Assembly (NCBI GenBank): GCA_021904315.1
Contig: CM038912.1
Location: 24,464,949 to 24,528,948, forward strand
Source of the DNA: Sphagnum magellanicum
Lineage: Eukaryota; Streptophyta; Sphagnopsida; Sphagnales; Sphagnaceae
Direction: 5' to 3'
Length of the DNA stretch: 64,000 bases
In this document: positions 1 through 13,100 of the stretch, in pieces
Layout of the letters: the number at the start of each line of letters is the position of its first letter
How positions within the stretch are numbered: the first letter of the stretch is position 1
Program-made: the position numbers and the translations under genes
Notes under the pieces: model-generated
Seen by the model: only the letters and a program-made list of their open reading frames with translations
The model's database searches: none
Told to the model about the DNA's origin: nothing

Positions 1-2370
1 GAAGTAATGCCCACTTTACACTAAAAGTTAAAGCCAAAAAATCTTGGGGCCAACTTTGGGCACTTTTGGGTTACAAATTGGCCCCAAGTTATTCATAAAT
101 GCTAAAACATTGATGTGAGGATATTAATAAATGTTGGAACATTGGCCCCAAGGGTTGCAAATTGGCCTCCTAAAATTGATGGTATCATTTTTTCAGCCTT
201 GGGGTCAATACAAGGCCATAAAGTTCAACATTTATTAGTATTTGGGGCAGATTGAAAGGTTTTTTCCTCTTTCAACCGTGACTCCTAGTGTAAAGCCCTT
301 CAAGCTTATTTGAATTTTTGCACCAATATGAATGTTGGATTTGGGTTGAACATTGACCCTAATTCCTAGTGTAAAACATGCTTATATGTATTAGCTAATG
401 TCCACTGGAAGTAGCATTTCAGAAATGATATGTTAATCTATTGGCAAGTTTTACATATATGTTTGGTGTTTATTGGGATTATATTGTGAAATGTCTTGCT
501 TCATTAAAAGGACACTATGGAATATAATATATTCCCAACCATGGGTAGTTTTTATTCAATGTAGATGTTTTTGATTGGTAATAGTTTCTAATAGAATCTT
601 GTATTGATTTCCATTTGTAGATCGATAAGTTAAATGTTTCAGATTACTCACATTGTGGTGCTTCTCATGCGCACAATAATCCTAGTAATGTGGATTGTAC
701 TATTAGAGAATTATTATCTTTTAGTGGTTATGTAGATCAACAAATGGGTATAGGTTCGAAATTATGTATGTTTATTACATAACTATGAAAATTTATGTTC
801 TTATTTACACAAATATTCTTTCACCTTTTTATTTTCTATGTATAACTATCATGTAATAATCATCCTCCTATTATGGATTCTACACATTCATAACTATGTT
901 AAAACCTTTGAAAACTAAAATTTCAATTCCTTTCATGATTTTATTCCATAAAACTTTGTACTAATATGACAATTTGTTTTCATCAAGTTAGGTGTTTCCA
1001 AAGGTCATAAACATTTACTTGTATATTAACCAAAAGGAAACTAAATATTTTTTTAAAAAATCTACACATCACATGGGGAACCATGTGATTCAACATGCAC
1101 ATTAATGTGACAAAGACTTTCCACATGAATTATCATGTGAAGTTATGACCAAACCATAATTAAATTATGAAATCCAACCACCAAGTAAATTACCAAATTT
1201 AACCCTTAAGTGATTACATAAATAATAATCTAATTACATCAAATTACAATTACTAATTACTACCTACTCCAGCCATAATGAAGTAGTAGCCACCAATGCA
1301 CCAATTCTTTGTTTTGTCCATTAGATGCGCTACAATGCCTCATTCGGCACCCATTATTATCCATATGTTAAATTCAAATAAATTCAATAAAAGACTAATT
1401 AATAATCACAAATCTTTTACATATCTGAAGATCTAGAAAAATCATAATTGATCATAGTTCACATGATGCATCATTTCATCCTATTATTAAATAATTATCT
1501 TTTTTTTTTTGGTTGGATGAATAATGTGTCAGACAATGTGATTTAAAATTTTTTTATTTTCATTGTTGGATTGGTGACACATCATGTGACATCATTAGCA
1601 TTACAAAGTTTGGAATTAAGATTTAGAATTTGAAATTATTGTAAATTTGCAATTATGTTTTAACATTAGAATTTATCATTTTTAGGTTTAATGTTGGGAT
1701 TTAAGATTTGTATTTCATGAAACTTAAATTCAATTTTCATATAATTCACATAATTAAACATGCACACCTTGTAGATCATCATGGTCTGAATATCTTACTA
1801 ATATTATGGATTTCATCCATAAAATAATCAATGTCACATTTTACATTAATAAACAAATTAACAAATCATATTATGTGTTTATGTGTGACTAATAAACAAA
1901 CAAGTATGTCAATTGTTATGTGAAAGATTTATGTTAATGAATAGGTAGAAGACAAAATTGTGAATCATACACATTTAAAAAATATGTATTTGATCAATGC
2001 ATCACCCATGTTTTGATAATAACTATTGACCACCTCCTAAATAACATATTTTGAATCATTTTATATTTAAAGTTAAATACCATTTGGCATAATATATCAA
2101 TGAAACATTATGCATCAAATAATCATTTATGTTTTGTGTTGCCAATTATGGCACTATGCACCGGCCTTCCTTACTACCTACTTATGTTTTTTACATGGCC
2201 AAATACTACTTAACAACCTATTCACCTCTCCCCCACCTTCCTACTTACCATGCTTCCAGATTAACCTTCTTACCTACCTACATATGTTTTACAAAGTTGG
2301 CTACCTATTTAACCACCTACTTACCTCTACCCCCACCCCCCAATAACCTATCAATTTATTAGGGTTTTCC
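1..2370. other. AT-rich intergenic sequence
   Basis: I see no supportable gene here. The first 400 bases contain several copies of a 'GGCCCCAA' type phrase. They also contain short inverted sequences around TTTACACTA (about 14-26 and 291-301), which may be the remains of a small foldback transposon. From 2160 to 2350 the sequence is rich in CTACCTACTTA-type phrases that recur at 42800-43030 and 49370-49900. The open frames at 2110-2362 are low-complexity translations of this C/T-rich stretch. Confidence 0.5.
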
Positions 2371-4140
2371 TTAGTTCATGGACATCCAATGATGAATATA
2401 AGTCCCCATGTGCAAGTATTGCAAATAATTTATAGTGGTAATAATGTCATAAAATTCTAGCCATTTTGGTATATTTAATGCATAATTTACTAAATTTTTT
2501 TTACTTAATTTATTTATGAAATGGACATTACAATTCATTTTTTCATATAATGGTTTAGGTGTAGAATTTGGGACATATAAATTAATTAACATTTTTTTCA
2601 CAATTCTTTAATAATTAAAATAAACTTAGGGTGCAATTTGGGGGAATTTTTAAGGCTCAAACATATGTAAAACAATGCAATGTCATTTCATCTTTTTTTT
2701 TTAAAGTGGAAAAGTTTAGGTTGGAAAAATTACCAAATATAAAAGATAGTTTTTTTTTTGTTACAAAATTTATTTAATTATTTAAAAAATGAAGGTCAAA
2801 TTTTGAGTTGGTGAAAGTAAGCACATGTGTGCGTATTGCAAAATTATATGAATACCTAGCATTAAATGCAATACCCATATTGAAATTTTTGTTCAAAATA
2901 ATCCATAGGGGATTTTAAATAACCTTAGGTGAGGACCCAACCTTCAACGCAATACCCATATGTAAGGTCACTTTGAAATAATTAATATGTAGTTTGAGTG
3001 CCGTTGAATGAAAACTAAGGTCTAAATCCAACACTTGCAATACTCATATTCAAGTTTGTTTCAAAATAATCCAAAGGTGATTTACATACCTTTAGGTGGA
3101 GACTCAATTTTAAATGCAATATTCACATGTTCACTTCAAAATAACCAATAAGTGATTTGGGTATTCAATTAATTATGATGAATAATTATCTAAAATAATG
3201 ATTTGAATATCATATCAACATAAAAAACCAATTAAGATAATAAATAAAATATTAAAATATCAATTTGATTTTTAGATCTTATTTTAATAATTAAGGTTCA
3301 ATCAAATAATCAGTTAATTAATATTTTTAAATGATTTTCTAAAAATGATAATTAATTATTTACATATCTGCAATAATTCTTTTGTAATTCCTTAATTATA
3401 TGACATTATTTGTCAATACTTTTAGATTATTATGTCATATGAACAAGTAATTATTAGAGAATTATTTTACATAATGTAAATGATTAATTATCATATCCTT
3501 AATAATTATATGATCATTCTTTAATCATTTAAATTATTTTTTGATAATTTCTAATTATGTGAAATATTATCTGAAAATTCATTAATTATTAAAAATGATT
3601 ATTTATTAATTTATTAATTATGAAAATAATTATTTAATCACTCATTAATTATCCTAATTTTTAAAAATCGTTCATTAATTATCTAAAACAATTATCTAAA
3701 GGTATTTTACATTAAAACATTTCCTACCCACAAAGCATTATGGGTATTACAGTGTTGAAGAAAACTAACATTATTTCTAAACCCATATGTGAATATTGCA
3801 AAGGACATAAACATCCAAACAACTATTAAAAAGGAAACTAACACTATTTCTACACTCATATGTGAATATTGCAAAGGACATAAAAATCCAAACAATTATT
3901 AAGAGACATATATGCGAATATTGCAATTTGAAATCTCAACATAATGTAAATAAGTGCATTATGATGTGAGTTTTATAATGGATATTAAAAAATTCAACTA
4001 TTTAAGAGACCATATGTAGATATTGCAAATTTAAAATGGCCTTATGAAAGTTAGAATATAAAGGATGTAGGTATTACATGTTTGGCTTGATGACAATCTC
4101 AATAAGTTAATTAGAATGCGAGTATTGCTTTTAAAATCTT
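2371..4140. repeat. Degenerate repeat with CATATG..TATTGC core in both orientations
   Basis: The core GCAATACCCATAT or its variants starts at 2868, 2949, 3037 and 3116, so spacing is 81, 88 and 79 bases. The surrounding sequence (CAAAATAATCCA, then AGGTGAGGAC) is also repeated, which makes this a decayed tandem array of about 80-88 bp units. Further downstream the reverse complement (CATATGTGAATATTGC) occurs at about 3784, 3857, 3907 and 4010. The first two of these sit in a 73-bp duplicated unit that includes AAAGGACATAAA. Single relatives occur near 2407 and 2826. No coding capacity was recognised. Confidence 0.6.
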
Positions 4141-4166
4141 TAAAAGTGATGTGGTTTCTAGGTCCC

Positions 4167-4180
4167 CTAAAGGTGATGTG
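4167..4180. repeat. LINE target-site duplication, left copy
   Basis: CTAAAGGTGATGTG here is repeated exactly at 13456-13469. The two copies bracket the LINE, and 14 bp is a normal length for target-primed reverse transcription. Confidence 0.85.
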
Positions 4181-5281
4181 GGACTTGTATTGGTGTCCTG
4201 TAAAGGACCCATGCTAGAGATTCTACCACCAGAGCTTCAATGTCGGGCGTCTTGAGCCTCTTTCCCAGCGTGTATGCGACACTCCTCTGACCGGCCAACA
4301 AGGGTGACGAAAAAGGGACGACTACATCATCCCGTGCAAAAACATCGTTGTAGCCTGCCGTCAACTTCCACCATTTGCTCACATAGGGGTGTAGGGAGTG
4401 TGTGAAGGTCTGACAAGAACTACGTCCATGGCCATGGCCTCTAAGCAGCTCAAGACTTGAGCTGGATTTTGAGGATGGCGACGAGGAAGAAGGCTATTCT
4501 GGAGCAGAATGAGCTTTGTCCGACGTTGGTTTCAGGCCTGACAGTGCAGCTCTGAAGAGAACTGTTGCTCTTAGGTTTCACAAGGTTCTAAAGCGGCTCT
4601 GTCTCTGAGAAAGAGAGAGACATATTCTGTATGCGTGATGTCTCTTCTCTGAAGGGTAGGACCTTTGAGCAGAGTCTGCGAGGCAAAGGAGGGACTGGGA
4701 TTTGCTCTCTCTGCTGTTGTCAGGGGCAAAATCCTCCCTCTACAACCTGCTTTCTAATACATTCTCTTTTAGGTTCAGGTATGCAAGGACTAGAACGGTG
4801 ATTTTGCACTTGGGCCTCTGAGCGGAGTGAAACGCTCTTTCTCTGTTCTTCTGTTGTTGGGATTTTCGTTGTCGACTCTCTGCTTGTTTTCGTTCTTGCT
4901 TTCGTTTCATACTAGCTAGTTGTTCTTGCTTGTAGACCGTGCGGTCTTAATTCTCTGGGGCATGTCCGCCGGGGTTGTAAGTGTGTGATGTACGTAAAAC
5001 AGTAGCCCTGTCAGCTTGACGGCTAGGTGTGTTAATCCGTTCATGTATGTGTACTTGTGTTTTATGCAACGACAAAGATTAGAGGGAGTTCGTGTCCGTT
5101 GCTTCATGCTGGAACACATCTTGTGAATTCTTTTGTTTCATCTCTGATTTATTCACTCACACGTTGAGCTTTGTGCTTTCTTCGGATATAGAGGAGGAGT
5201 GGTTCTCTCTTTCTTTCTATGTAGTTTGCAAGCGGCAAATGTCTTTCTCTTCTTTTCTCGCAGATTTCTTGCAAATTCTCG
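4181..5281 (+). promoter_or_regulatory. LINE 5' untranslated region / internal promoter region
   Basis: About 1.1 kb lies between the left TSD and the ORF1 start. It is GC-richer than the flanking genomic DNA. It carries CT-rich stretches (for example 4610-4660 and 5200-5280) and repeated TCTCTGAG-like phrases. In this family the internal promoter lies in the 5' UTR. No open frame here resembles a known protein, and the short frames present on both strands are not called. Confidence 0.6.
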
Positions 5282-8077
5282 ATGGAGAAAATGAGTTGGG
5301 CTGCAGATTTAAAAGCCCAACAGATCTCTAAGCTAAACGAACATCTTCTTATCGTTGATAGAATCCGGAAGGTTGGACGTAACGTGCGCCAAGGCAACGG
5401 TTGGTTGGGCAACAAGTTGTTGAACTCTAACGGTGATGGCACTCCAGTCCTTCCGCTTCCAATTAGCTCAGAAGGAAGCACTCTAACCAAGCAATCTGTT
5501 GATTTGCAGGTACAGAATGACCATATTATTCGATCCGGGACATGCATTCCCTCAATGGAAAGCTCGCCCCTGAAAAATCCAGATCATGGAAGTAAAGCGC
5601 CAATGGTCTTGGTGACCCTTAGAGGTTTAGCACAGCAACCGCCCTTTGCAAGAACTGACGAAGTAGTTCGATCAGGGAGTAAGGGCAATCACAACGACGA
5701 GAACGTCCACCGACTGCCATAATCGCACGATCCCCTTCTCATGCCAACACAAGGTGTGGCGGAAGCGATTGAGACTTCAAATCCGACCCGTTTCATTCAA
5801 GTACCTCCCCTCACCTCTTCCCCCACATGCATAGCAAATCTTTCAGCTACAAGCGTTGGACCAGGATTTGGTCTTTGGGATTTGGACACGATTGCAACAG
5901 GGCAGGTGGCTCAAGAAGACCACTCAACCGTCAAAATTAAAGCGTCAAGCTCGAAGTTTATGCAAAGAAGGACACTAACAACTCCAGCATCAGCCCCATC
6001 CACCCCCCCTCTGATCGCGCCTCCAGGCAACAGGACAGGATCCACTCCGCCATTAGGCGAAAAGCCCCAAGGATTATCACCAATAGATTACAAATTGGAG
6101 CTAGAGGCGGATTTTCCACCAAAAATGGTGTTCAAAATGCAGGAAGGTGCTATCCGCAAAGCACGAAGAATGGTGATCGGAAGAGCTTTAGGTGGTAGAC
6201 CCACGATCAAAGCCCTTCAAGATTGCCTCAAACTACATTTGCCCACCTCATACACATCAGTCACTTTACTCACAAGGGGTTTCTTCGAGGTGCTTTTCAC
6301 GAATGAAGAAGGGGCTAAGTTTGCCAGGAAAATAACAGCGGTGGAGTGGAGCGGTTTGAACCTCACCTTCTCTCGGTACATCCCAAATTTTGACGCCAGT
6401 GTACAAGGGGCTGAGTCTTTACTCTCACACATAATAAAGGTCCAATTCCCAAATCTTCACGAACAATTCAGGAACACAAAAGCTCTCACTATCATGGCTA
6501 GCAAAATTGAAGAAGTTCTAGAAATAGAACTAGAGGATTCATACATAAAAAGACCCGCCGGCCCCATGATCACGGTGGAAACCCATGACATCAGCAAGCT
6601 CGCCAGATACATTCGTATCCCCTCCATGGCAAAAGGGGCAACCACGAAGGATACTACACTTCAAAAAATCCTATACTCGGGCATCCCAAATCAATGTTGA
6701 AAATGCCGCCGATTTGGGCATTTTGCTTGAACTTGCACAATGACCAAAATCCCAATTTGGAACGGGAATGCTCCCGCAAGCACTCCCCCAACGTGGAGTG
6801 AAAGGGTAGCACAAGGCCCTACTAATACATTCGCCACCCAGTTCACCACCCACTTTCACAGAAACGAGAGGAGTCAAGGGAGTTGGAGCAAGCAATCATC
6901 TAAGGAAACTGGTCAAACTTCTCACATGGAAGGGGCTCAAACAAGACAAAATGTTGCCACCAAAATTGGTAAAGATTAGGAAATGGGGGAGTTGTCAGCC
7001 TCCCTAACTCACCAAGTAGAGTGTAACCTCAGCGTGATCCCTTCAAAAGTCATAACTTTAGTGGAGAGCACGGATGGGAGTAACACCTCCAAAACTAAGT
7101 TGAGTTCCAGACTCTCGGGGGAGAAGAATGACTCAATGCGAGGAAAATGGGCTGATCTAAACCCTCTTGAAGTGTTAAACGGGGAAATCGAGCGCTCCGA
7201 TTTTCTTAGGAAAATCTTGGAAGAAATAGAAGGAGGATGGACATTCCAGGCGAAAAAAAAGACTAAGGAAAGGGTTGACACAATACACCCAGAGAGTAAC
7301 CAATCTCCTCACCCTTCCACACGAGCAAGCATAGTCCCAGGGGGGAAAAGAGGTCAGATGTATTCAGAACTCCATCAATCCTTCTTTAACTCCTTAGGAA
7401 TCCCTCTCCCAACCAATGTGGATCTCTGCAGAGCCCGGGTATGGCCAGTACTCACAAGAGAAAAAGGCCCCCAAAAGGAGGTACTAATACATTCTAAAAA
7501 CCAAGAACTCCCCAACCTTCTAATTGGCATCAGAATCATAGGGGATGGGAGAGAGGATTGGTCCTCCAAACCAGCCATGGACGAACTAATCCAACACATA
7601 ACAATCGGGCTAGAGGAAAACGTTCTGCGACACAAACTCTTGCTGAAGGACCAACTTGGCCTCGAATGGAGCTGGCAAGTGGAGCTAAGCAGGGGCGGAT
7701 CTGAATGTACCATCCTTGCCCACATCCCCATCGGCTCCAATCTCGTCAGCATACAGAACAAAAAACACTTACACTGGAAAGCTATCAAATCAATCTCAAG
7801 CATGAACAACAAAATAGAATTCGTCGCCCCAGCCCACAACCTTCTTCTAAAGAAAGGAGTGGAAGGGGAAGAAAGCCAAGTTCACAAAAAGAAGGCCGCT
7901 AGCCGTCAGACCTCGCCTCAAGCGGCGCGGAAGAAGCGTTTCACACCGCTAGATTTGGGGCGTTTTCAGACTCCCAATGTGGCTATACATAACACCACCA
8001 CTATCACCAATCGCAAGACCTCGAATGGGAACGGAATGAAGATAGCTTTCGGAGGAGCTTCCTACCACAGGGATTGA
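5282..8077 (+). pseudogene. LINE ORF1: DUF4283-like RNA-binding protein with CCHC knuckle, four in-frame stops
   Basis: The protein would coat element RNA and act as a chaperone for retrotransposition. A single frame runs about 931 codons from ATG 5282 to TGA 8075, interrupted by TAA 5720, TGA 6698, TGA 6728 and TAG 6977 with no frameshift. The segment at about 6090-6690 (from LELEADFPPKMVFK onward, including FEVLFTNEEGAKFA) has the pattern of the DUF4283 domain of plant LINE ORF1 proteins. It is followed directly by a CX2CX4HX4C knuckle at about 6694-6740, and two of the stops fall inside that knuckle. A Ser/Thr/Pro-rich linker precedes the domain, and a basic C-terminal region (about 7850-8060) ends it. 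The start was chosen because it is the first ATG in the frame after the pyrimidine-rich leader. ORF2 follows after 33 bases. Confidence 0.85.
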
Positions 8078-8110
8078 TCGGCACTCAAGCCGCCCTAGAC
8101 CAGTCACCTC

Positions 8111-9160
8111 ATGAATAAGAGGCCCCTTACGGTAGCTTCCTTAAACGTGAGGGGCTTAAGGAAGAACTCCTCCAAGCAAAAAGAAATCCGCTCCTGGATT
8201 TCATCTCTGCTTCCCACCCCTCAAATACTACTTTTATAGGAACACCACTTGGGGGAAATAGACTTCTCCAACTCCACAAAAGGGATCCAATTCTGGAATG
8301 GCGCTTCTTTTTGGAACTATGGCCTACCAATGGGGCGTTCACAACGAATGAACGCGGGCACTTCCATTCTCGTAGACAAATCCTTTGCCCCCCTCATTAG
8401 TGCCAACGACATTCTTTTAGAAGGCAGGGCACAGTACATTAGTCTTCAGATCTTGGGTATCGGTACCCTGACAATCATCAATGTTTATGCCGCCTGCTCC
8501 TCAAACGAGAGAGCATTGATGTGGAAACGGCTAAGTGAAGCGAATCTAGTTGTCGATCACTTCATCCTAGGTGGAGATTTCAACCACTAGGAAGAAACTG
8601 AGCGCAGAGGGGTAGTTGGTAAGCGTCGGATGCATAGAAGGGAGGCAAATGCGTGGCACCACCTAACACTCCAATACGGCTTAATGGACGCATGGTTGTT
8701 TGACAGCTTTCGGAAAATGTCTGCAAAGGAATTCACCTTCGACAACGGAAGATCCGACGCACACTCGGCGGTCTCACACATAGACAAGTTCCTCGTTTCT
8801 CAAGATCTAGATTCGAGAGGCGGGAGAATTGAGGCAACCACTTCGATTCGAAAATTCTCTGACCACTCTCCCTTAGTCCAATCCATATGGGGTTAGCTTG
8901 ACATACCTGACAAATTGTCTCATTATTTTGACTCTTCCCTACTCAAAGATGAAAAAGGGAGAGCTGAAATGCTACAAGCCTGGGAAGGAGAGCTACCCAA
9001 GCCTTTAAACGATTCAGAATGGGCCCCCTGGTTGGAGGCCGCCACCAGAAGAATATTGGCATGTAACATAAGATTAGCGAAAGAAAGGCGCCATCTGAGA
9101 GGGGTGCAAATCAGAGTGCATGCAAAGAAAATCTAGCTGGCTGAGGAATAGCTCCAGCGG
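8111..9160 (+). pseudogene. LINE ORF2 5' part: apurinic-type endonuclease domain
   Basis: This is the N-terminal part of ORF2. It matches the exonuclease-endonuclease-phosphatase fold that nicks target DNA. Recognisable blocks are VASLNVRGL near the start, the ILGGDFN metal-binding block just before TAG 8588, a DKFLVS block near 8785 and the terminal SDHSPL block with the catalytic His near 8860. In-frame stops are TAG 8237, 8588, 8894, 9134 and 9149. The stop at 8237 sits where relatives have the Q of an LQE block, and the stop at 8588 follows GGDFNH. The frame is otherwise open up to the LTR insertion at 9161. Deleting 9161-10115 rejoins it in frame with the RT part. Confidence 0.88.
9156..9160. 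repeat. Target-site duplication of solo LTR 1, left copy (AGCGG)
   Basis: AGCGG lies just before the LTR and AGTGG just after it (10111-10115). One C-to-T change separates them. A 5-bp duplication is standard for LTR retrotransposon integration. Confidence 0.8.
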
Positions 9161-10110
9161 TGTCGCAACCCTAGCCTTGGCTCGCGACCAAGGCAAGGGG
9201 GTTGCAAGGTTGCGGGCCTATAAGTAGACTCGAGAGTCATATCACATGCTCCCAGGAGTGCAAAGAGTGTGAGGGAGTGAACCCTCACACTCCCAGGTGA
9301 ACTCCCATGTTGGGAGTTGGTGAGAGTTGGAGTCCCAAAAGGACTCCCAAAACTTCAGAGAGCGTTTTGAGGGGTCAAAACTCCATGGCTAGTTGCGCTC
9401 TTTATATCAATGGAAAGGTCTTGAAGTGTAGATGTCCAAAATGGGCTCGCATTGCTCATTTGGACATCTAAAACACAAGTTATGGCCAAAAGAAGGCTCG
9501 GGAGTCGAACTCTCGGGATTCCACCAGTTTTGACTTTCGACCACTAAAAGTCGGGAATCGACCCGAAATATTTGGCTACAGAAAACGTGCGACATACCGT
9601 TGGAAAGGTCTCGACGAGACCTACAACTTTGCTTTAGATAGCGAGTCAATCGGAGCTCTGTTCCGAAAGTTATGAAGTTTCAAAGTCGCGAGAGTCCTGA
9701 AAATGCGCGATTTCGAGACTCCCACGCGGGAGTCCCGGGAGTCCTGGGACAAAATGGCCATTTGGATGCCACCCCCATGGTGAGTCACAGAGTATACTAT
9801 AAGGGGGAAGGTGGTGGCTTCCCCCCCAAGGTCCGGATCGTGGTGAGTCTTGTGTGTCTGTGTTGCCCGTGGTTTGTCCCAACACCAAAGGGATCCATAA
9901 TGAGTTCTAACCACTTTCTGTGGTTTCATGCAGGCCCGTGTGAATGAGTAAGCTTGTCAATTCTTCCTAGTCTTTCCCAGGACTTTTAGCACGCCCCTCT
10001 CACCCCCTCTAGTGCTGGAAGTCAGGATAGTGCTCCAAGTTCCAACTCCTTCCGCATTGTCGCATACTTGGACCCTCAAGTGGGTCTACGAGGAACTTGG
10101 GAGCGCGACA
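9161..10110 (+). mobile_element. Solo LTR, copy 1, nested in LINE ORF2
   Basis: This 950-bp element begins TGTCGC and ends GCGACA, a perfect 6-bp inverted terminus of the TG...CA kind. It is flanked by 5-bp TSDs AGCGG/AGTGG and has no internal retroelement genes. This fits a solo LTR left by LTR-LTR recombination. Its sequence aligns along its length with 45428-46340 and 52359-53402 (shared start CGCAACCCTAGCCTTGG, shared CACACTCCCA, GTTGGAAAGGTCT, ACTATAAGG...GGTGG and CACCCCCTCTAGTG blocks). A TATA-like GTATACTATAAGG at about 9791-9803 may be the U3 promoter. It keeps many CG dinucleotides that are TG or CA in the other two copies, so it is probably the youngest. Confidence 0.88.
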
Positions 10111-10115
10111 AGTGG
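10111..10115. repeat. Target-site duplication of solo LTR 1, right copy (AGTGG)
   Basis: This is the partner of 9156-9160. Removing one TSD and the LTR restores the ORF2 frame across the junction (reading LQRDPTNKQVR), which independently confirms the boundary. Confidence 0.8.
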
Positions 10116-13100
10116 GACCCAACTAACAAACAAGTGCGGTAGATCTTGTCCGAATCGCAAGCAAAGCTGGTAGAGGTCTTCCAAACCTTAGTTGAACGCA
10201 ATAGTCACCTCTCAGCGGCCAAATGGTTTAGGTATGGGGACACTTGTTCCAAAACTTTTTTTGATTTCCATCGCATCGGAAAGAAAAAGACACTCTTGAA
10301 GGAGTTAGAGGTTGACGGAGGGACAATATCCGACCAGAAAGACCTCACTCATTACATCACAAAATTTTATGCCAACCTATATGAATCAGAGTCACATGCC
10401 CCGGGCATCTCTGAGGCACAAGAGAGATGTTGGGAAAGCGCCCCCACCCGGGTCACGGAAGCCATGAACGCCAACATGACCCGATCCTTATCCCTAGCAG
10501 AAATCACAGAAGCCATCACCTTGCTCCCCAAAGGCAAGGCCCCAGGGCATGATGGAATCCCAATAGAATTCTTTCAAGAATATGTGAATGAAGTAGCCCC
10601 CACGCTACTATTAGCCTTCAAGGCCATGCTAGCACGAGGATTGACCTCGGAATACATTAACAAGGGCATGATCACCCTGATTCCAAAGTTAGGGGACTAC
10701 TCAAAATTGTGGAATTGGCGCCCAATCACACTTTTGGGAAACATATACAAGATCCTTGCCAAAACTTTAGCTAGAAGAATCCAAGAATTTCTTCCTCTCG
10801 TGATCAGACCAAACCAAACCGGCTTCGTAGAAGGAAGAAGCATTCTAGATAATAACTTCTTGGCTCAGGAGGCTCTGGTCTGGGCACCAGAGAGCGGCCA
10901 GGATCTTGTCCTCCTCCTCCTCGATTTTGAAAAAACATTTGACAGGATTGAATGGGACTTCCTCTTCCCAACCTTGTCCAAATTGGGTTTCTGCCCCACC
11001 TGGATTCAATGGATCTCATCCCTCTACTGGCTCGCGTCCTCATCAGTTAAAGTAAACGGGGAACCTGGAGAAGACTTCAGACTCGCCAGGTCAGTCCGAC
11101 AAGGCTGTCCACTAGCTCCATACCTGTTCATTCTTGCTATGGATGTTCTAGGCCATATGCTGGACGACCCAAAGCACGAAATAGACGGAATGCACCTCCC
11201 CAAAGGCAGATGCGTCCGGGATCAAACTTTTGCGGATGACACCGCACTTTACCTTAAGGGATCCCCAAGTAACTTAAACAAAGCTTGGGTGGTCCTTGAA
11301 CTATTCTGTCTTGCCTCTGGGGCAAAAATCAATTGGGGAAAATCTGTGAGCATATGGGCCAGCAAGGAAAAAAAGGAATGGGAATGGGGACAAGAAGTTG
11401 GGCTGAGATGGATCCCTGAGGGACAAGGGGTTCGATACTTAGGCATCCAAATAGGCTTTTGGTTACCCATCGAGGCCAATTTTGAAAAACTCATGTTCAA
11501 CCTAAAAGGGAAGATGATTACCTGGGGGCAAGTGCAACCTCTCTCTCGCTGGTAGAATTCTGGTTGCCAATCAAGTATTGCTTTCCTCAATGTGGTATCT
11601 AGCAGCCTGTTGGAACCCTAATATGAAGATGTGCAACCAGATCAGAGGAGTAGTACGAAACTTCATTTGGGGGGGAAAGGTTTCCAATACATGGGCCAAG
11701 GTCAAATGGGATTCTCTTACACTTCCCTTGTCTAGCGGTGGCCTAGGGATCATAGACCCCAAGGCACAATTTGAAGCACTTCTTGCCAAACTTCTGGTGA
11801 GAGGTCTTGCCCCAGGAGAACCCTGGAAAGAGATTCTAAGGCACCGAGCGGATCAAGTTCATCTCCCGGTGCATGGCAAAGGGCCAAGCATCCCAGATAT
11901 AAATTGGCTCTTTGCCGCCCCGAAGCTCAGAAAATTGAAATGCTCATTTTGGAAGAGCATCCTTGGCTCTTGGCTCAATGTAAGAGTTGGTCTAGCAAAG
12001 TCCGAACCCGCATCCCATGCGGAGGTTCTCAGACAGCCTATTTTCAGCAATTCTCTCATCCTCAACACGACTGGTCACCCTCTGGGAGTGAGTGGTCGCA
12101 ATGAAGGACGAGCCATTGCCAATTCTGGTTGCACCCGAATCAAAGATCTTTGGGACCAGGAGGGCAGGGTATGGAAAAGCCTCCAAGCCCTCCGGTTGAC
12201 CTACCACGCCACCAACAGGAACAACAGAGAAATCATCATAGCGAGCATCCCATGGAATCTTGCAACTTACACTAACCGTTTTCAGGTAGGGGATTGGATC
12301 AGTAAAAGAAACTCTGGAAACAACACCACTCTAGAATGGATATACCATGTAACTGGGGTCACCCCCAACACGGTGCAAGCCAATGAATTCCAAAGGGTTA
12401 CCCCCATTGGTCTCATTAAAGCTACGAACTCCGAAGTGATAACCCTTTCCCCTGAAGGTTATCACCCAATCAGGGTCCTCTTTCAAGAAAGACACGGAGC
12501 CCCATATAAAGTTGCCAAAGAGTTCCCATCACTCACCAAGCTTCCCATACTCTGGATTTTCGAATTTGGTTTCATTGACGGGCTTCCCTGGGACCCGGGA
12601 GAGTGGCACTGGCAAGCCTCCTCACAAATGGGTGACTCTCCTTTCTTCGGCTATTTTGTAAAGCGGGGCTACTGAAATGCAAGGAAACCCACCCAGAGCG
12701 CCAACATCTGCTCCTTCATTCAAAGGTTAAACCTGCAAAACTCCACCGTCACGCAAGTTATTGCCAGAATCTGGCATAATGCCCAACCGCGGAAGGTCGG
12801 CACTTTCATATGGCTCACTTTAAACTGGGGTCTCCCAGTTGGCACATGGCTACAATGCATGGGGATCCTCCCCACGTGCAAGGTTTGCATTGAGGAGGCC
12901 CCTGAATCCCCTCAACATTGTTTCCTCGAGTGTCCCCTCGCCAAACGGGCTTGAGAGGCCTTCTATCACATATGGCAAAAATGGGGAGCGCCCAATGACA
13001 TCATTTTTTCCTGGCCTTTCGTCTTGCTTGGTGAAGCTGTCTTCGAAAGAGAAGATGACCCTCCCGGAGTCCAATGGTACCATGTAGGAGGCTTCTCCTA

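Noticed and set aside
1-305. Possible MITE with TTTACACTA inverted ends
   Set aside because: Inverted match is short and imperfect, a third copy of the motif lies at about 365, and the left end is at the window edge. Not enough to define an element.
10804-11043. Minus-strand frames within LINE ORF2 and within the ankyrin genes
   Set aside because: Shadows of the real coding frames on the other strand.
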